From: Clostridiales bacterium Firm_08
GTDB lineage: Bacteria > Bacillota > Clostridia > Oscillospirales > QAKW01
DNA: 64,000 nucleotides
Direction of reading: 5' to 3'
Assembly (NCBI GenBank): GCA_001604045.1
Contig: LVAN01000007.1
Location: 1 to 64,000, forward strand
Within the stretch, counting starts at the first letter, position 1. The number at the start of each line of letters is the position of its first letter. Positions 46,614 through 55,137 of this stretch are shown one piece after another. A program made the position numbers and the translations under genes. The notes beneath the pieces were generated by a model, which ran no database searches, was not told the origin of the DNA, and saw only the letters and a list, made by a program, of their open reading frames with translations.

Positions 46614-48363
46614 CGTTTTTTCTCCTTTTTGTTATAAGATCCTGCAAGACGCTCGCGGAAAGCGTGCCGGGGTCGACGCGCCTTTCCCGCTCGCGACGCA
46701 GCGTATTCGCGTAGTCCCCGACCTGCGCCGTCGTATTTTCCCCCAAAACCTCGGTGTTTATGATCTTCATGATCCGCGCCACCTCCGGCGGTTCGAAATG
46801 CGCGGACAGCACGCTGTCCGCCGCTTCGCCGTTTTGCAGGCGGGTCAGATAAAACTCATAGACTTTTTTGTTGAAAGAAGTCACAAAATCGTCCGGCGGG
46901 ATGTCCTTTGCCATCCGGCTCGCGAGATCCGGGTGGCGGCTGAGAATGGCGATCAGCCCTTCCTCCGCCTTTGCCGCGCGGATGTTGGAGGATCGCTCGG
47001 GATTGACGGGATCGGCGCGGTATCCGCCGTCCGTACCGCTCTCCCTGCGGATGAGTTCCGCCCGGGCGCGGGAGACGAACCGCTTTCGCGCTTTATCCAC
47101 TTCCAGGCGGATGGTCTGCGCGGAGATGTCCGTTTGAGAGGCGATGACGCCGCAGAACAACTCCCGCTCGATGTCCGAGGAAAGTTCCGCCAGCAGTTTG
47201 ACCGCGGCGCGGATATATTCCGTCTTTCCCGTGATCTCGGCCAGGTCGTATCGCTCCCTCAGCCTGTCCAGCGCGTATTGTGTGGGATTTTTTGATCCCG
47301 AAAGGATCATCGCGAAGCGGTCTTTGCCGTATTTTCGCAAAAATTCATCCGGATCCTTCGCCCCTGCGAATTGCAGGACCCGCACCGTGACGCCGACCTC
47401 CTCGAGATAGGCGACGGCTTTGTCCGTCGCTTTGCGGCCCGCCGCGTCCATATCGAAGGCGATCAGCACCGTTTTCGCGTATTTCGCGAGCAGGCGCGCC
47501 TGCTCCTTGGTGAACGCCGTGCCGAGCGGCGCCACCGCGTTTTTAAATCCCGCCTGATGGAGCGTCGCGACGTCGATGTTGCCCTCCACCAGAATGATGG
47601 TGCCCGTCTCGCTTGTTTTGGCGAAGTTCAGCCCGAACACCGTCTGACTTTTCCGGTAGAGCAGCGTCTCGGGGGAGTTCATATATTTCGGCTTGCTGTC
47701 GTCCAGCACCCTGCCGGAAAACGCCACGACGTTGCCCCGCACGTCGATGACGGGGAACATCACGCGGTTGCGGAATTTGTCGTAATAGGTATCGCTTTTC
47801 TGGGACTTGGCGAGCAGTCCCGCCTCGAACGCCTCCTCGTCCCGGAACCCGTTTTTGCGGAGCAGGGAACGCAGATCGTCAAAACTGTCGATCGCCATGC
47901 CCAGTCCGAAGCGGGTGATGGTGTTTTTGGCGAGCCCCCGCCCGGTGAAATAGGCGAGCCCCGCCGCGCCCTCCGGCTTGTGCAGGTTGTCGTAAAAATG
48001 CCGGGCGGCGATCTTGTGCATTTCCAGCTGCCGCTCCCGCTTGCGGGACGTCTTTTGGTAATCGGCGTCCTCCTCCGGCAGCGGCATATGTGCCCGTCCG
48101 GCAAGAAACTGTACCGCGTCGGTATAATCGAGGTGTTCGGTGTTCATAATAAACGTGATCACGTCTCCGCCCGCGCCGCAGCCGAAACAGTAATACGAGG
48201 ACGTATCGGGGAACACCGTGAAAGACGGCGTCTTTTCACTGTGGAAAGGACAAAGCCCGTTGAGCCGGCTGCCGGCGCGGCGAAGCACGACGTATTGCCC
48301 GATGACGTCGCTGATATCGTTGCGGGATTTCAGTTCCGCGATAAACCGGTCGTCAAACCGCAT
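46597..48363 (-). CDS. dnaG: DNA primase
   Basis: CHC2 zinc finger [30 protein letters not shown]; Toprim. Confidence 0.96.
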   Translation of the reverse strand: MRFDDRFIAELKSRNDISDVIGQYVVLRRAGSRLNGLCPFHSEKTPSFTVFPDTSSYYCFGCGAGGDVITFIMNTEHLDYTDAVQFLAGRAHMPLPEEDADYQKTSRKRERQLEMHKIAARHFYDNLHKPEGAAGLAYFTGRGLAKNTITRFGLGMAIDSFDDLRSLLRKNGFRDEEAFEAGLLAKSQKSDTYYDKFRNRVMFPVIDVRGNVVAFSGRVLDDSKPKYMNSPETLLYRKSQTVFGLNFAKTSETGTIILVEGNIDVATLHQAGFKNAVAPLGTAFTKEQARLLAKYAKTVLIAFDMDAAGRKATDKAVAYLEEVGVTVRVLQFAGAKDPDEFLRKYGKDRFAMILSGSKNPTQYALDRLRERYDLAEITGKTEYIRAAVKLLAELSSDIERELFCGVIASQTDISAQTIRLEVDKARKRFVSRARAELIRRESGTDGGYRADPVNPERSSNIRAAKAEEGLIAILSRHPDLASRMAKDIPPDDFVTSFNKKVYEFYLTRLQNGEAADSVLSAHFEPPEVARIMKIINTEVLGENTTAQVGDYANTLRRERERRVDPGTLSASVLQDLITKRRKNDGNGN

Positions 48364-48364
48364 A

Positions 48365-49354
48365 TCACACCTCCCAGGATGAGGGGATGAACAATTCCTT
48401 GTACAACTTGACGCTGTACAGATCCGTCATACCCGAAACATAGTCACAGATCGCGCGTTCCGCGCCGTCCTCCTCCACGATCCGGCGGTATTCGGGCGGG
48501 ATGCGGCCGGGATCCTCCGTAAAATACTCGAAAAGCCGCGCGATCATCCGCTGCGCCTTGCTTTCCTCCTGCTTGGCGGCGGAGCCGAAATAGACGTTGT
48601 CGAACAGGAACTGCCGCAGCTCCTTCGTCGCGGCCAGCACGTCCGGCGCCATCGCGACGTCGCCCTGTTTTTGACTTTCCGAAAGCACGGCGGTGATCAT
48701 CGTGTTGATCCGCTCGCCGGAGGAAAGCCCCAGCACCGTTTTCGCCGACCAGGGCAGATCGCCGCGGGAGATGATGCCGCCCCGCTCCGCGTCGTCGATA
48801 TCATGATTGATATAGGCGATCCAGTCGGAGATCTGCACCACCTTTCCCTCCAGCGTCGAGGGCGTACCGGAGGAGGTGTGATGAAGGATGCCGTCCAGCA
48901 CCTCCCGGCAGAGGTTGAGCCGCTCGATGGTCTCGCAGACGCGCACGCTCTGTTCATTATGATGGAATGGAAAGGAACAAAGTTCATTCAGCACTCTCTC
49001 ACCGGCGTGTCCGAACGGCGTATGTCCGAGGTCGTGTCCCAGCGCGATCGCTTCGGTGAGATCCTCGTTGAGCCGCAGGGCGCGCGCGATGTCGCGGGAG
49101 ATCTGACTGACCTCCAGCGTGTGGATCAGCCGGGTGCGGTAGTGATCGCCCACCGGGCTCAAAAACACCTGCGTTTTCTGCTTCAGCCGCCGGAACGCCT
49201 TGCTGTGGATGATCCTGTCCCGGTCCCTGCAAAAACAGGTGCGGATAGGGCAGGGTTCGATCGGCTCTTTCCGTCCGGCGCTGTTTGCGGAAAGGCACGC
49301 CTTTTCGCTCAGATTTTCTTTTTCCCACGCTTCCCGTTCTTGGCGGTAGTTCAT
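48365..49354 (-). CDS. dgt: dGTP triphosphohydrolase-like HD protein
   Basis: FCRDRDRIIHSKAFRRLKQKTQVF ... HTLEVSQISRDIARAL ... LGHDLGHTPFGHAGE. Confidence 0.93.
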   Translation of the reverse strand: MNYRQEREAWEKENLSEKACLSANSAGRKEPIEPCPIRTCFCRDRDRIIHSKAFRRLKQKTQVFLSPVGDHYRTRLIHTLEVSQISRDIARALRLNEDLTEAIALGHDLGHTPFGHAGERVLNELCSFPFHHNEQSVRVCETIERLNLCREVLDGILHHTSSGTPSTLEGKVVQISDWIAYINHDIDDAERGGIISRGDLPWSAKTVLGLSSGERINTMITAVLSESQKQGDVAMAPDVLAATKELRQFLFDNVYFGSAAKQEESKAQRMIARLFEYFTEDPGRIPPEYRRIVEEDGAERAICDYVSGMTDLYSVKLYKELFIPSSWEV

Positions 49355-49436
49355 AGGCCCGTTCCTTTCATTTTTTTTCGCTCTACTTACTAAATACAAC
49401 AAAAAACGGGAAAATCCTTGTTTTGTTAAAAATTTC

Positions 49437-49465
49437 TTGACAAACAGGGGAACTCTTGCTAAAAT
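49437..49465 (+). promoter_or_regulatory. Promoter of tRNA-Lys
   Basis: TTGACA, 17 nt, TAAAAT. Confidence 0.75.
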
Positions 49466-49482
49466 AAAAAAGCATTCCCTAT

Positions 49483-49558
49483 GACCCAGTAGCTCAGCTG
49501 GCAGAGCACATGACTTTTAATCATGGTGTCCGGAGTTCGATTCTCCGCTGGGTCACCA
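49483..49558 (+). tRNA. tRNA-Lys (anticodon TTT), encoded CCA
   Basis: GACCCAG acceptor paired with CTGGGTC; anticodon loop CTTTTAA; T-loop GTTCGATTC; CCA end. Confidence 0.97.
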
Positions 49559-49592
49559 AAAAATCCGTCGGCGAAAGCCGACGGATTTTTTA
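49559..49592 (+). terminator. Terminator after tRNA-Lys
   Basis: AAAATCCGTCGGC-GAAA-GCCGACGGATTTTTT. Confidence 0.9.
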
Positions 49593-49610
49593 TCCAAGCC
49601 GCCGAAGGCG

Positions 49611-49916
49611 GGTTGGTATGTCATCACCGCGCGAAGTGCGGTGTATGGAATCGCCGAAGGCGTATGGCATCACGCCGAAGGCGTGTATGACGTTGTGCTC
49701 GCGCGGCGTATGGCATCACGCCGAAGGCGTGTATGACGTTGTGCCCGCGCGGTGTATGACAGCGCGCCCGCCCGGCGTATGGCATCACGCCGAAGGCGTG
49801 TATTTGGCACGGCGGCTTGATAACATACAACACTTTGTGTTGATGCCATACCGCTTTCGCGGATCACATACGCGACTTCGTCGCGATGACATACAACGCT
49901 TCGCGTTGATCCGGCT
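49611..49916. repeat. Mirror-image hairpin array with GTATGNNATC / GATNNCATAC spacers
   Basis: Three identical GTATGGCATC-ACGCCGAAGGCGT units plus diverged units; spacer orientation flips at about 49825. Confidence 0.8.
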
Positions 49917-49936
49917 GTGAAAGGAGAGAGACCCCT

Positions 49937-50293
49937 ATGGCGAAGAACCTGCTTTTGGAATATTCCGAAAAACTCGCCTTACAATGCGAAACGCTATGCA
50001 AAACGATCAAAGGCAATTCGAATACGGTCTTTCAACTTCGCAAATCGTCATCAAGTGTTTTCGCGAATATTACGGAAGCGCAGTATCCGCAAAGTCTCGC
50101 CGATATGCTCTCCAAATTCAAGATTGCCCGAAAAGAGTGTGCCGAGACTGAAAGTTGGTTGAAAATGCTTTGGAATTCCGGCAGTATCGACGGGGCGGTT
50201 TTCAAGGATCTCCGTAATCTTTGCGGGCGGATCCGGAGAATGCTGACTTCGTCCTGTGTTACGATAGAGAAAAAGATCGACGGGAACAGATAA
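49937..50293 (+). CDS. Four-helix-bundle protein (S23/bAvd-like family)
   Basis: NTVFQLRKSSSSVFANITEAQYPQSLADMLSKFKIARKECAETESWLKMLW. Confidence 0.7.
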   Translation: MAKNLLLEYSEKLALQCETLCKTIKGNSNTVFQLRKSSSSVFANITEAQYPQSLADMLSKFKIARKECAETESWLKMLWNSGSIDGAVFKDLRNLCGRIRRMLTSSCVTIEKKIDGNR

Positions 50294-50297
50294 TGTC

Positions 50298-50489
50298 CCG
50301 TCGTCCTTCGCGCCAAAAAACGTTTGATTTTTCCTTGTTTTCAGGTGCGAAGCAGTTTTAAAAGAGGGAAATTTTCGATCAGGCACAGCCGCAAAACGCG
50401 GGAAACCTGGCGGTTTTCAAGGCTTTGCGGCAAAGGGTGGTGGAAATTTCACCTTTCAAAACCGATTTGTCCTTATCGTGGGCCAGCCT
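50298..50489. mobile_element. Truncated MITE-like family 1 element (inverted)
   Basis: Reverse complement matches 34676-34870 region; TIR AGGCTGGCCCACGATAAGGACAAA at 50466-50489. Confidence 0.75.
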
Positions 50490-52069
50490 TATTTCATCCT
50501 TTTCACGATCTCGTCGATCTCGGCGGTGAGCGCGGCGAGTTCCTTGTTGGGCCGCCCTTTCAGGGAACCTGCGGTCTTTTGCAGTCTGGCGGCGGCGGCA
50601 AGCAGTTTTTCATACGCGGCGTTCTGTCCCTTGCGAACAAAGCGGGGAGACGCCGTGAACACAGCGCTGCCGGTGGCGAGATTATACGTCGTGCCGCTGT
50701 ACGGCGCGACGGCGTTCAGCCCTTTCTCGAATTCCAGCGTGTCGCGGAACGCGGTGCAGGAGGCGTCGTCGCCGTGATTGACGAAAACGAGCGACGGTTT
50801 TTTGCGAAACCCGTCCACCCAGCGAAGCAGACCCGAGCGGTCGGCGTGGCCGCTGGTGCCGTGCAGTTGACAGATCTCGGCGTGGACGATGATCTCCTCG
50901 CCGAACAGCGATACGCTTTTGACGCCGTCGAGCAGTCTGCGCCCCAGCGTGTGGGACGCCTGATATCCCACGAACAGGATCGTGTTTTTGGCGTTCCACA
51001 GATTGTGCTTGAGATGGTGGCGGATCCGTCCCGCCTCGCACATACCGCTGGCGGACAGGATGACCTTCGGGCGGGTATCGAAATTGATGGCTTTGCTCTC
51101 CTCGCTCGTGGCGCTGAGTTCTATGCCTTTGAACCAGATGGGGTTGACGCCTTTTTTGAGCAGCGCTTTCGTCTCCTCGTCAAAATACACGGGATCGGTC
51201 TGCAAAAAGATCTGCGTGGACTCGCTTGCCAGGGGAGAGTCGATATAGACGGGAAAGTCCCCGATGTCGGCGAGCAACCCTTTTTCGCGGATCTCCCGCA
51301 GGGCGTAGAGCATTTCCTGCGTTCTGCCGACAGCAAAGGAGGGGATCACGACGTTGCCGCCCCGCCGCAGGGTGCGGCGCAGGATGCCGACCAACTCGTC
51401 CAGCATATCGCCCGTCGCGGCATGCTCGCGGTTGCCGTAGGTGGACTCGATCATAAGATAGTCCGCGCTTTCCACCGTCTGCGGATCCCGCAGGATGGGC
51501 TGACGTACGTTGCCGATATCACCGCTGAACACCATTTTCTTTTCCGTGCCTTTTTCCCGCATCCATACTTCGATACAGGCGGAACCGAGCAGATGCCCGA
51601 TGTCGGTGAAGCGTATGTCGACGCATTCGCTGACGGGATAGACGCGGTCGTAGTCCAGCCCGATGAAATGCCGAAGCGCGGCGGCCGCGTCCGCCGTCGT
51701 GTAGAGAGGTTCGATCTCCGGCTCGCCCGCCCGTCTGGCCTTTCGGTTCAGCCACTCGGCGTCCGACTCCTGGATGTGCGCGGCGTCCAGCAGCATGATG
51801 CCGCAGAGATCCGCGGTGATGCGGGTGGTGTAGATCTTGCCGTCAAAGCCGTCTTTGACGAGTTTGGGCAGCAGACCGGAATGGTCGATGTGCGCGTGGG
51901 TGAGGAACACCGCGTCGATCTCGGCGGGGCTGACGGGCAGCGGCGCGTTTTCAAGATCGTCGGAGCCCTGCTCCATGCCGCAGTCGATGAGATAGTATCT
52001 GCCGCCGACCTCGAGCAGTGTGCAGCTGCCGGTGACTTCGTGGGCGGCGCCCAAAAACGTGATCTTCAA
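50489..52069 (-). CDS. MBL-fold beta-CASP metallohydrolase (RNase-like)
   Basis: GAAHEVTGSCTLLEVGGRYYLIDCG ... FLTHAHIDHSGLLP ... SASGMCEAGRIRHHL ... HGTSGHADRSGLL. Confidence 0.9.
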   Translation of the reverse strand: MKITFLGAAHEVTGSCTLLEVGGRYYLIDCGMEQGSDDLENAPLPVSPAEIDAVFLTHAHIDHSGLLPKLVKDGFDGKIYTTRITADLCGIMLLDAAHIQESDAEWLNRKARRAGEPEIEPLYTTADAAAALRHFIGLDYDRVYPVSECVDIRFTDIGHLLGSACIEVWMREKGTEKKMVFSGDIGNVRQPILRDPQTVESADYLMIESTYGNREHAATGDMLDELVGILRRTLRRGGNVVIPSFAVGRTQEMLYALREIREKGLLADIGDFPVYIDSPLASESTQIFLQTDPVYFDEETKALLKKGVNPIWFKGIELSATSEESKAINFDTRPKVILSASGMCEAGRIRHHLKHNLWNAKNTILFVGYQASHTLGRRLLDGVKSVSLFGEEIIVHAEICQLHGTSGHADRSGLLRWVDGFRKKPSLVFVNHGDDASCTAFRDTLEFEKGLNAVAPYSGTTYNLATGSAVFTASPRFVRKGQNAAYEKLLAAAARLQKTAGSLKGRPNKELAALTAEIDEIVKRMK

Positions 52070-52081
52070 TGGCGGAGCCTC

Positions 52082-52753
52082 CTATCCGTAGATCACGGCG
52101 TCCATTTTCTCATCGGGAGAGGGGGCGCCGTCGTTGACCCGGGAGAGCATCCAGCGAAGGACCTCGGGGTCGCGGTAGGTGTCGTCCCAGGAATTGTGCC
52201 CGTTTTCGGGATAGATCGTCAGTCTGGCGTTGCCGCCTTTCCGGTTGACGGCTTCCACCATCTTTTCCGACTCGCGCGGCAGGACCGTCTGATCCTTGCC
52301 GCCGTGGAACGCCCATACCGGCACGTTTTGCAGACGGGAGGCGTTCCAGTACATCCCGCCGCCGCAGATCGGCACGAGACAGGAGAAATATTCCGGCATG
52401 CTCATCCCCAGCGCCCAGGTGCCGTAGCCGCCCATGCTGTTGCCGATCAGCGACACACGGGTATGGTCGACACAGGGCAGGGAAGCCGTTTGCCGGACGA
52501 GCTTTTCAAGCGTTTCGAAAACGTCCCACCACGAGTTGCGGGAACAGAGCGGCGCGACCGCCACGAAGGAAAACTGCGGCATTTCCGCGGTGATGCGGAA
52601 AAACGCGTTCCGTTTCAGCACCTCGATATCGTCGCCGCGCGTGCCCGCGCCGTGCAGGAATATGACAAGGGGATATTTTTTTTCGGCGTCAAAGCCGTCG
52701 GGGAAGCGGATCAGATACCGCAGACCGTCAAGCTCTCTCTCTTCTGTTTTCAT
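52082..52753 (-). CDS. Alpha/beta hydrolase, phospholipase/carboxylesterase-like
   Basis: PLVIFLHGAGTRGDD ... VSLIGNSMGGYGTWALG. Confidence 0.85.
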   Translation of the reverse strand: MKTEERELDGLRYLIRFPDGFDAEKKYPLVIFLHGAGTRGDDIEVLKRNAFFRITAEMPQFSFVAVAPLCSRNSWWDVFETLEKLVRQTASLPCVDHTRVSLIGNSMGGYGTWALGMSMPEYFSCLVPICGGGMYWNASRLQNVPVWAFHGGKDQTVLPRESEKMVEAVNRKGGNARLTIYPENGHNSWDDTYRDPEVLRWMLSRVNDGAPSPDEKMDAVIYG

Positions 52754-52785
52754 AGTGACATCTCCCGTTTTTTGTTTTTGATGTG

Positions 52786-52822
52786 AAAAAGCACTTCCTT
52801 CTATCTTAAAAAGGAAGTGCTC
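52786..52822 (-). terminator. Terminator after rpsT
   Basis: AGCACTTCCTT...AAGGAAGTGCT with T-tract on minus strand. Confidence 0.8.
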
Positions 52823-52838
52823 TCGCGTTTTTCAGGGT

Positions 52839-53102
52839 TTAGCCGACACTGTTGAGTTTTTTGGTCAACTGGCTCTTTTTGCGTGCCGCTTTATTTTTGT
52901 GGAGAAGGTTGACGGATGCTGCTTTGTCCACTTTCTTGACCGCAACGGTATACGCTACTGTGGCTGCATCCTTATCCCCTGCTTCAACGGCAGCGTCGAA
53001 TTTCTTGATGAGCGTTTTCAGTTCGCTCTTCGCGCTCTTATTGGCGTTGGTTTTCGTCTCGGTGACGATCACTCTTTTTTTCGCGGATTTGATATTCGGC
53101 AT
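52839..53102 (-). CDS. rpsT: 30S ribosomal protein S20
   Basis: MPNIKSAKKRVIVTETKTNANKSAKSELKTLIKKFDAAVEAG. Confidence 0.96.
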   Translation of the reverse strand: MPNIKSAKKRVIVTETKTNANKSAKSELKTLIKKFDAAVEAGDKDAATVAYTVAVKKVDKAASVNLLHKNKAARKKSQLTKKLNSVG

Positions 53103-53196
53103 ATCTGCACCCTCCTCTCATTTTTACAGTTGTTTGTATTTTACCACTTACCTTTTGCAAAATCAATACTTTTTTTCAAAAAAGTGATAATTTTTC

Positions 53197-53225
53197 TTGA
53201 CTTTACGCGAGGAATATTATAAAAT
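53197..53225 (+). promoter_or_regulatory. Promoter of the sigma factor gene
   Basis: TTGACT, 17 nt, TAAAAT. Confidence 0.65.
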
Positions 53226-53268
53226 ATGTACATATAGACGAAAAATTTTAAACAGAAAGGCCCTCGAT

Positions 53269-53817
53269 TTGGAGAAACAGACATTTTTCGACACGTCGCT
53301 GCTGGATCAGGCGCGGCAGGGGAGTGAAAAAGCGTACGGCGCCATCCTTCGTTTTTTCTTTCCCGTCATCAAGGGCATTTCCGGCTCGTATTTTCTGACG
53401 GGGGGCGACCGGGAGGATCTTTTTCAGGAGGGTCTTATCGGTCTGTATGGCGCGGTGCAGAGTTATGACGCGTCCCGCCATGAGGATTTCGTCAAGTACG
53501 CCAAGATCTGTATCCATCGCGCGATGATCAACGCCATCCGCAGCGACCGCCGCAAAAAGCATATGCCCCTCAACGGCAGTGTGCCGCTGGAGGAGACGCT
53601 TTCCGACCGCACGGGCGATCCCGAGCAGATCGTGCTGCGGCAGGAACGGTACGTTGAGGTCTACGACAAGATGATGGAAGCGCTCTCCCCCTGGGAGAGA
53701 AAGGTGCTGGCATTATACCTGGAAGGGCGCGGCACGCGGGAGATCGCGTCTCTTTGCGGACGGAGCGTCAGATCGGTCGGCAACGCGCTGACCCGTGTGC
53801 GGGGGAAATTTCGATAA
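53269..53817 (+). CDS. Sigma-70 family factor, SigH-like; probable TTG start
   Basis: DREDLFQEGLIGLYGAVQSYD; C-terminal region 4 HTH; AGAAAGG SD before TTG 53269; longer ORF would start inside the promoter. Confidence 0.8.
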   Translation: MEKQTFFDTSLLDQARQGSEKAYGAILRFFFPVIKGISGSYFLTGGDREDLFQEGLIGLYGAVQSYDASRHEDFVKYAKICIHRAMINAIRSDRRKKHMPLNGSVPLEETLSDRTGDPEQIVLRQERYVEVYDKMMEALSPWERKVLALYLEGRGTREIASLCGRSVRSVGNALTRVRGKFR

Positions 53818-53901
53818 TATGCCTGTCTTTGGTAAGGAAAAGCGGTTCGATTCCGCTTGCAGGTAAAATATTTTTTTCCAAAAAAGGAAGAGGTAAAGCA
53901 A

Positions 53902-54183
53902 ATGTTTGAAGACAAAACACTGGTATGCAAAGAGTGCGGTAAAGAATTCGTGTTTACCGCCGGCGAGCAGGAATTCTACGCGGAAAAGGGTTTCCAGAAC
54001 GAGCCCCAGAGATGCAAAGAATGCCGTGACGCGAGAAAAGCCGCCGCCAAGAGCGCGAGAGTCATGTACGACGCCGTATGTGCCGCTTGCGGAGCCGAGT
54101 GCAAGGTTCCTTTCAAACCGACAGAAGACAGACCTGTTTATTGCAGTGAATGCTTCGCCAAAATGAAAGAACAGGAAGCATAA
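53902..54183 (+). CDS. CxxC zinc-ribbon protein
   Basis: LVCKECGKEFVFTAGEQEFYAEKGFQNEPQRCKECRDARK; second CxxC pair CAACGAE...YCSEC. Confidence 0.88.
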   Translation: MFEDKTLVCKECGKEFVFTAGEQEFYAEKGFQNEPQRCKECRDARKAAAKSARVMYDAVCAACGAECKVPFKPTEDRPVYCSECFAKMKEQEA

Positions 54184-54208
54184 ACTTATCATATAATTTT
54201 ATTGCTCC

Positions 54209-54242
54209 GAAAACAGCCGACCTTTCAAGGTCGGCTGTTTTT
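54209..54242. terminator. Terminator hairpin, left duplicate
   Basis: GAAAACAGCCGACC-TTTCAA-GGTCGGCTGTTTTT. Confidence 0.85.
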
Positions 54243-54507
54243 CAGCGTGTTAAAGAGGTTCTTTAACACGCTGGCAGACTGCAAAAAAGGAAGTTGCATT
54301 TCACCGAGCCGTTCTCGTCGGCGTACGTGGGTACGGTAGAGAGCGGATCGGTGGAAAACAGAGAAAAGCCTTGCAGGGCAAGGCTTCCTTGAATGAAATC
54401 ATTTGTTTTTTCTGTTGTGATCTTGGACTTTGAACTTTACTGAAAACGAAACTATTTAAAACTATGTTCCTGTTTCTCTGTGGTGAAACGACTTTTTTGA
54501 CAGTCTG
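54243..54507. mobile_element. Hairpin-rich non-coding element family 2, copy 2 (265 bp)
   Basis: Same ends as 43383-43751; lacks the internal segment of about 100 bp. Confidence 0.75.
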
Positions 54508-54541
54508 GAAAACAGCCGACCTTGAAAGGTCGGCTGTTTTT
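54508..54541. terminator. Terminator hairpin, right duplicate with inverted loop
   Basis: GAAAACAGCCGACC-TTGAAA-GGTCGGCTGTTTTT. Confidence 0.85.
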
Positions 54542-54555
54542 GTCGCGCGGACTGT

Positions 54556-55137
54556 TTATTTTTCGTATTCCTCCCACGGGATGAGCGTGTCGCCTTTGAC
54601 GATAAAGCTTTTGCCCTCGGCGATGCACGCCATCGGCGTGTCGGAGAGGGAGTCGGAGTAGAAATCGTCCACCGTCGCGTAGGGGATCTCCTCCCGCAGG
54701 CGGCGGACCTTTTCCTCCCCCCAGCAGTTGAGGCCGGTGTATTTTCCGGTCTTTTTATCCACCCGGGAAGCGATGAGGTTGCAAAGTCCCAGCCGCTCTA
54801 TCGCCGGACGGAGCAGAAACTCCGGCGAGGCGGAGATGATGAGATCGTCCGGTTTTTTCTGCGCGAGATACCATTCTTTTATATTTTTGAAATGGCTCTC
54901 CCAAAAGGCGTCCACCATCCCGTCGATGTCGTCGACGGCGGTGAAAAAGCGGTAGAAATTCTCCTTGAAGGTCGTCTTGTCGATCTTTTTCAGCAGTTTC
55001 CAGGACAGCGCCTTTCCGCCCTGCATCGGCAGAAAGCGCAAAACGCCCGGGCGCTGTTTCAGACAGAAAAAGTAGAAATCTCTCGTACTGTCGCCGTTAT
55101 AGATGGTCTCGTCGAAATCGTATCCGTTCATTTGCAT
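54556..55137 (-). CDS. HAD-IB family phosphatase
   Basis: YDFDETIYNGDSTRDFYFFCLK ... LIISASPEFLL. Confidence 0.88.
   Translation of the reverse strand: MQMNGYDFDETIYNGDSTRDFYFFCLKQRPGVLRFLPMQGGKALSWKLLKKIDKTTFKENFYRFFTAVDDIDGMVDAFWESHFKNIKEWYLAQKKPDDLIISASPEFLLRPAIERLGLCNLIASRVDKKTGKYTGLNCWGEEKVRRLREEIPYATVDDFYSDSLSDTPMACIAEGKSFIVKGDTLIPWEEYEK

Noticed and set aside
49611-49916. Possible CRISPR array after tRNA-Lys
   Set aside because: Units are only about 23 nt, the supposed spacers are self-complementary hairpins, repeat orientation flips midway, and no cas genes are present
49937-50293. Diversity-generating retroelement suggested by the Avd-like protein
   Set aside because: No reverse transcriptase and no template/variable repeat pair seen nearby
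49483-50490. Integrated genomic island at tRNA-Lys
   Set aside because: No integrase, no direct repeat of the tRNA 3' end found; only about 1 kb of repeats and one small gene
50324-52786. 820-aa plus-strand ORF opposite the beta-CASP hydrolase and esterase genes
   Set aside because: Antisense to two well-supported genes; composition is typical of spurious high-GC frames
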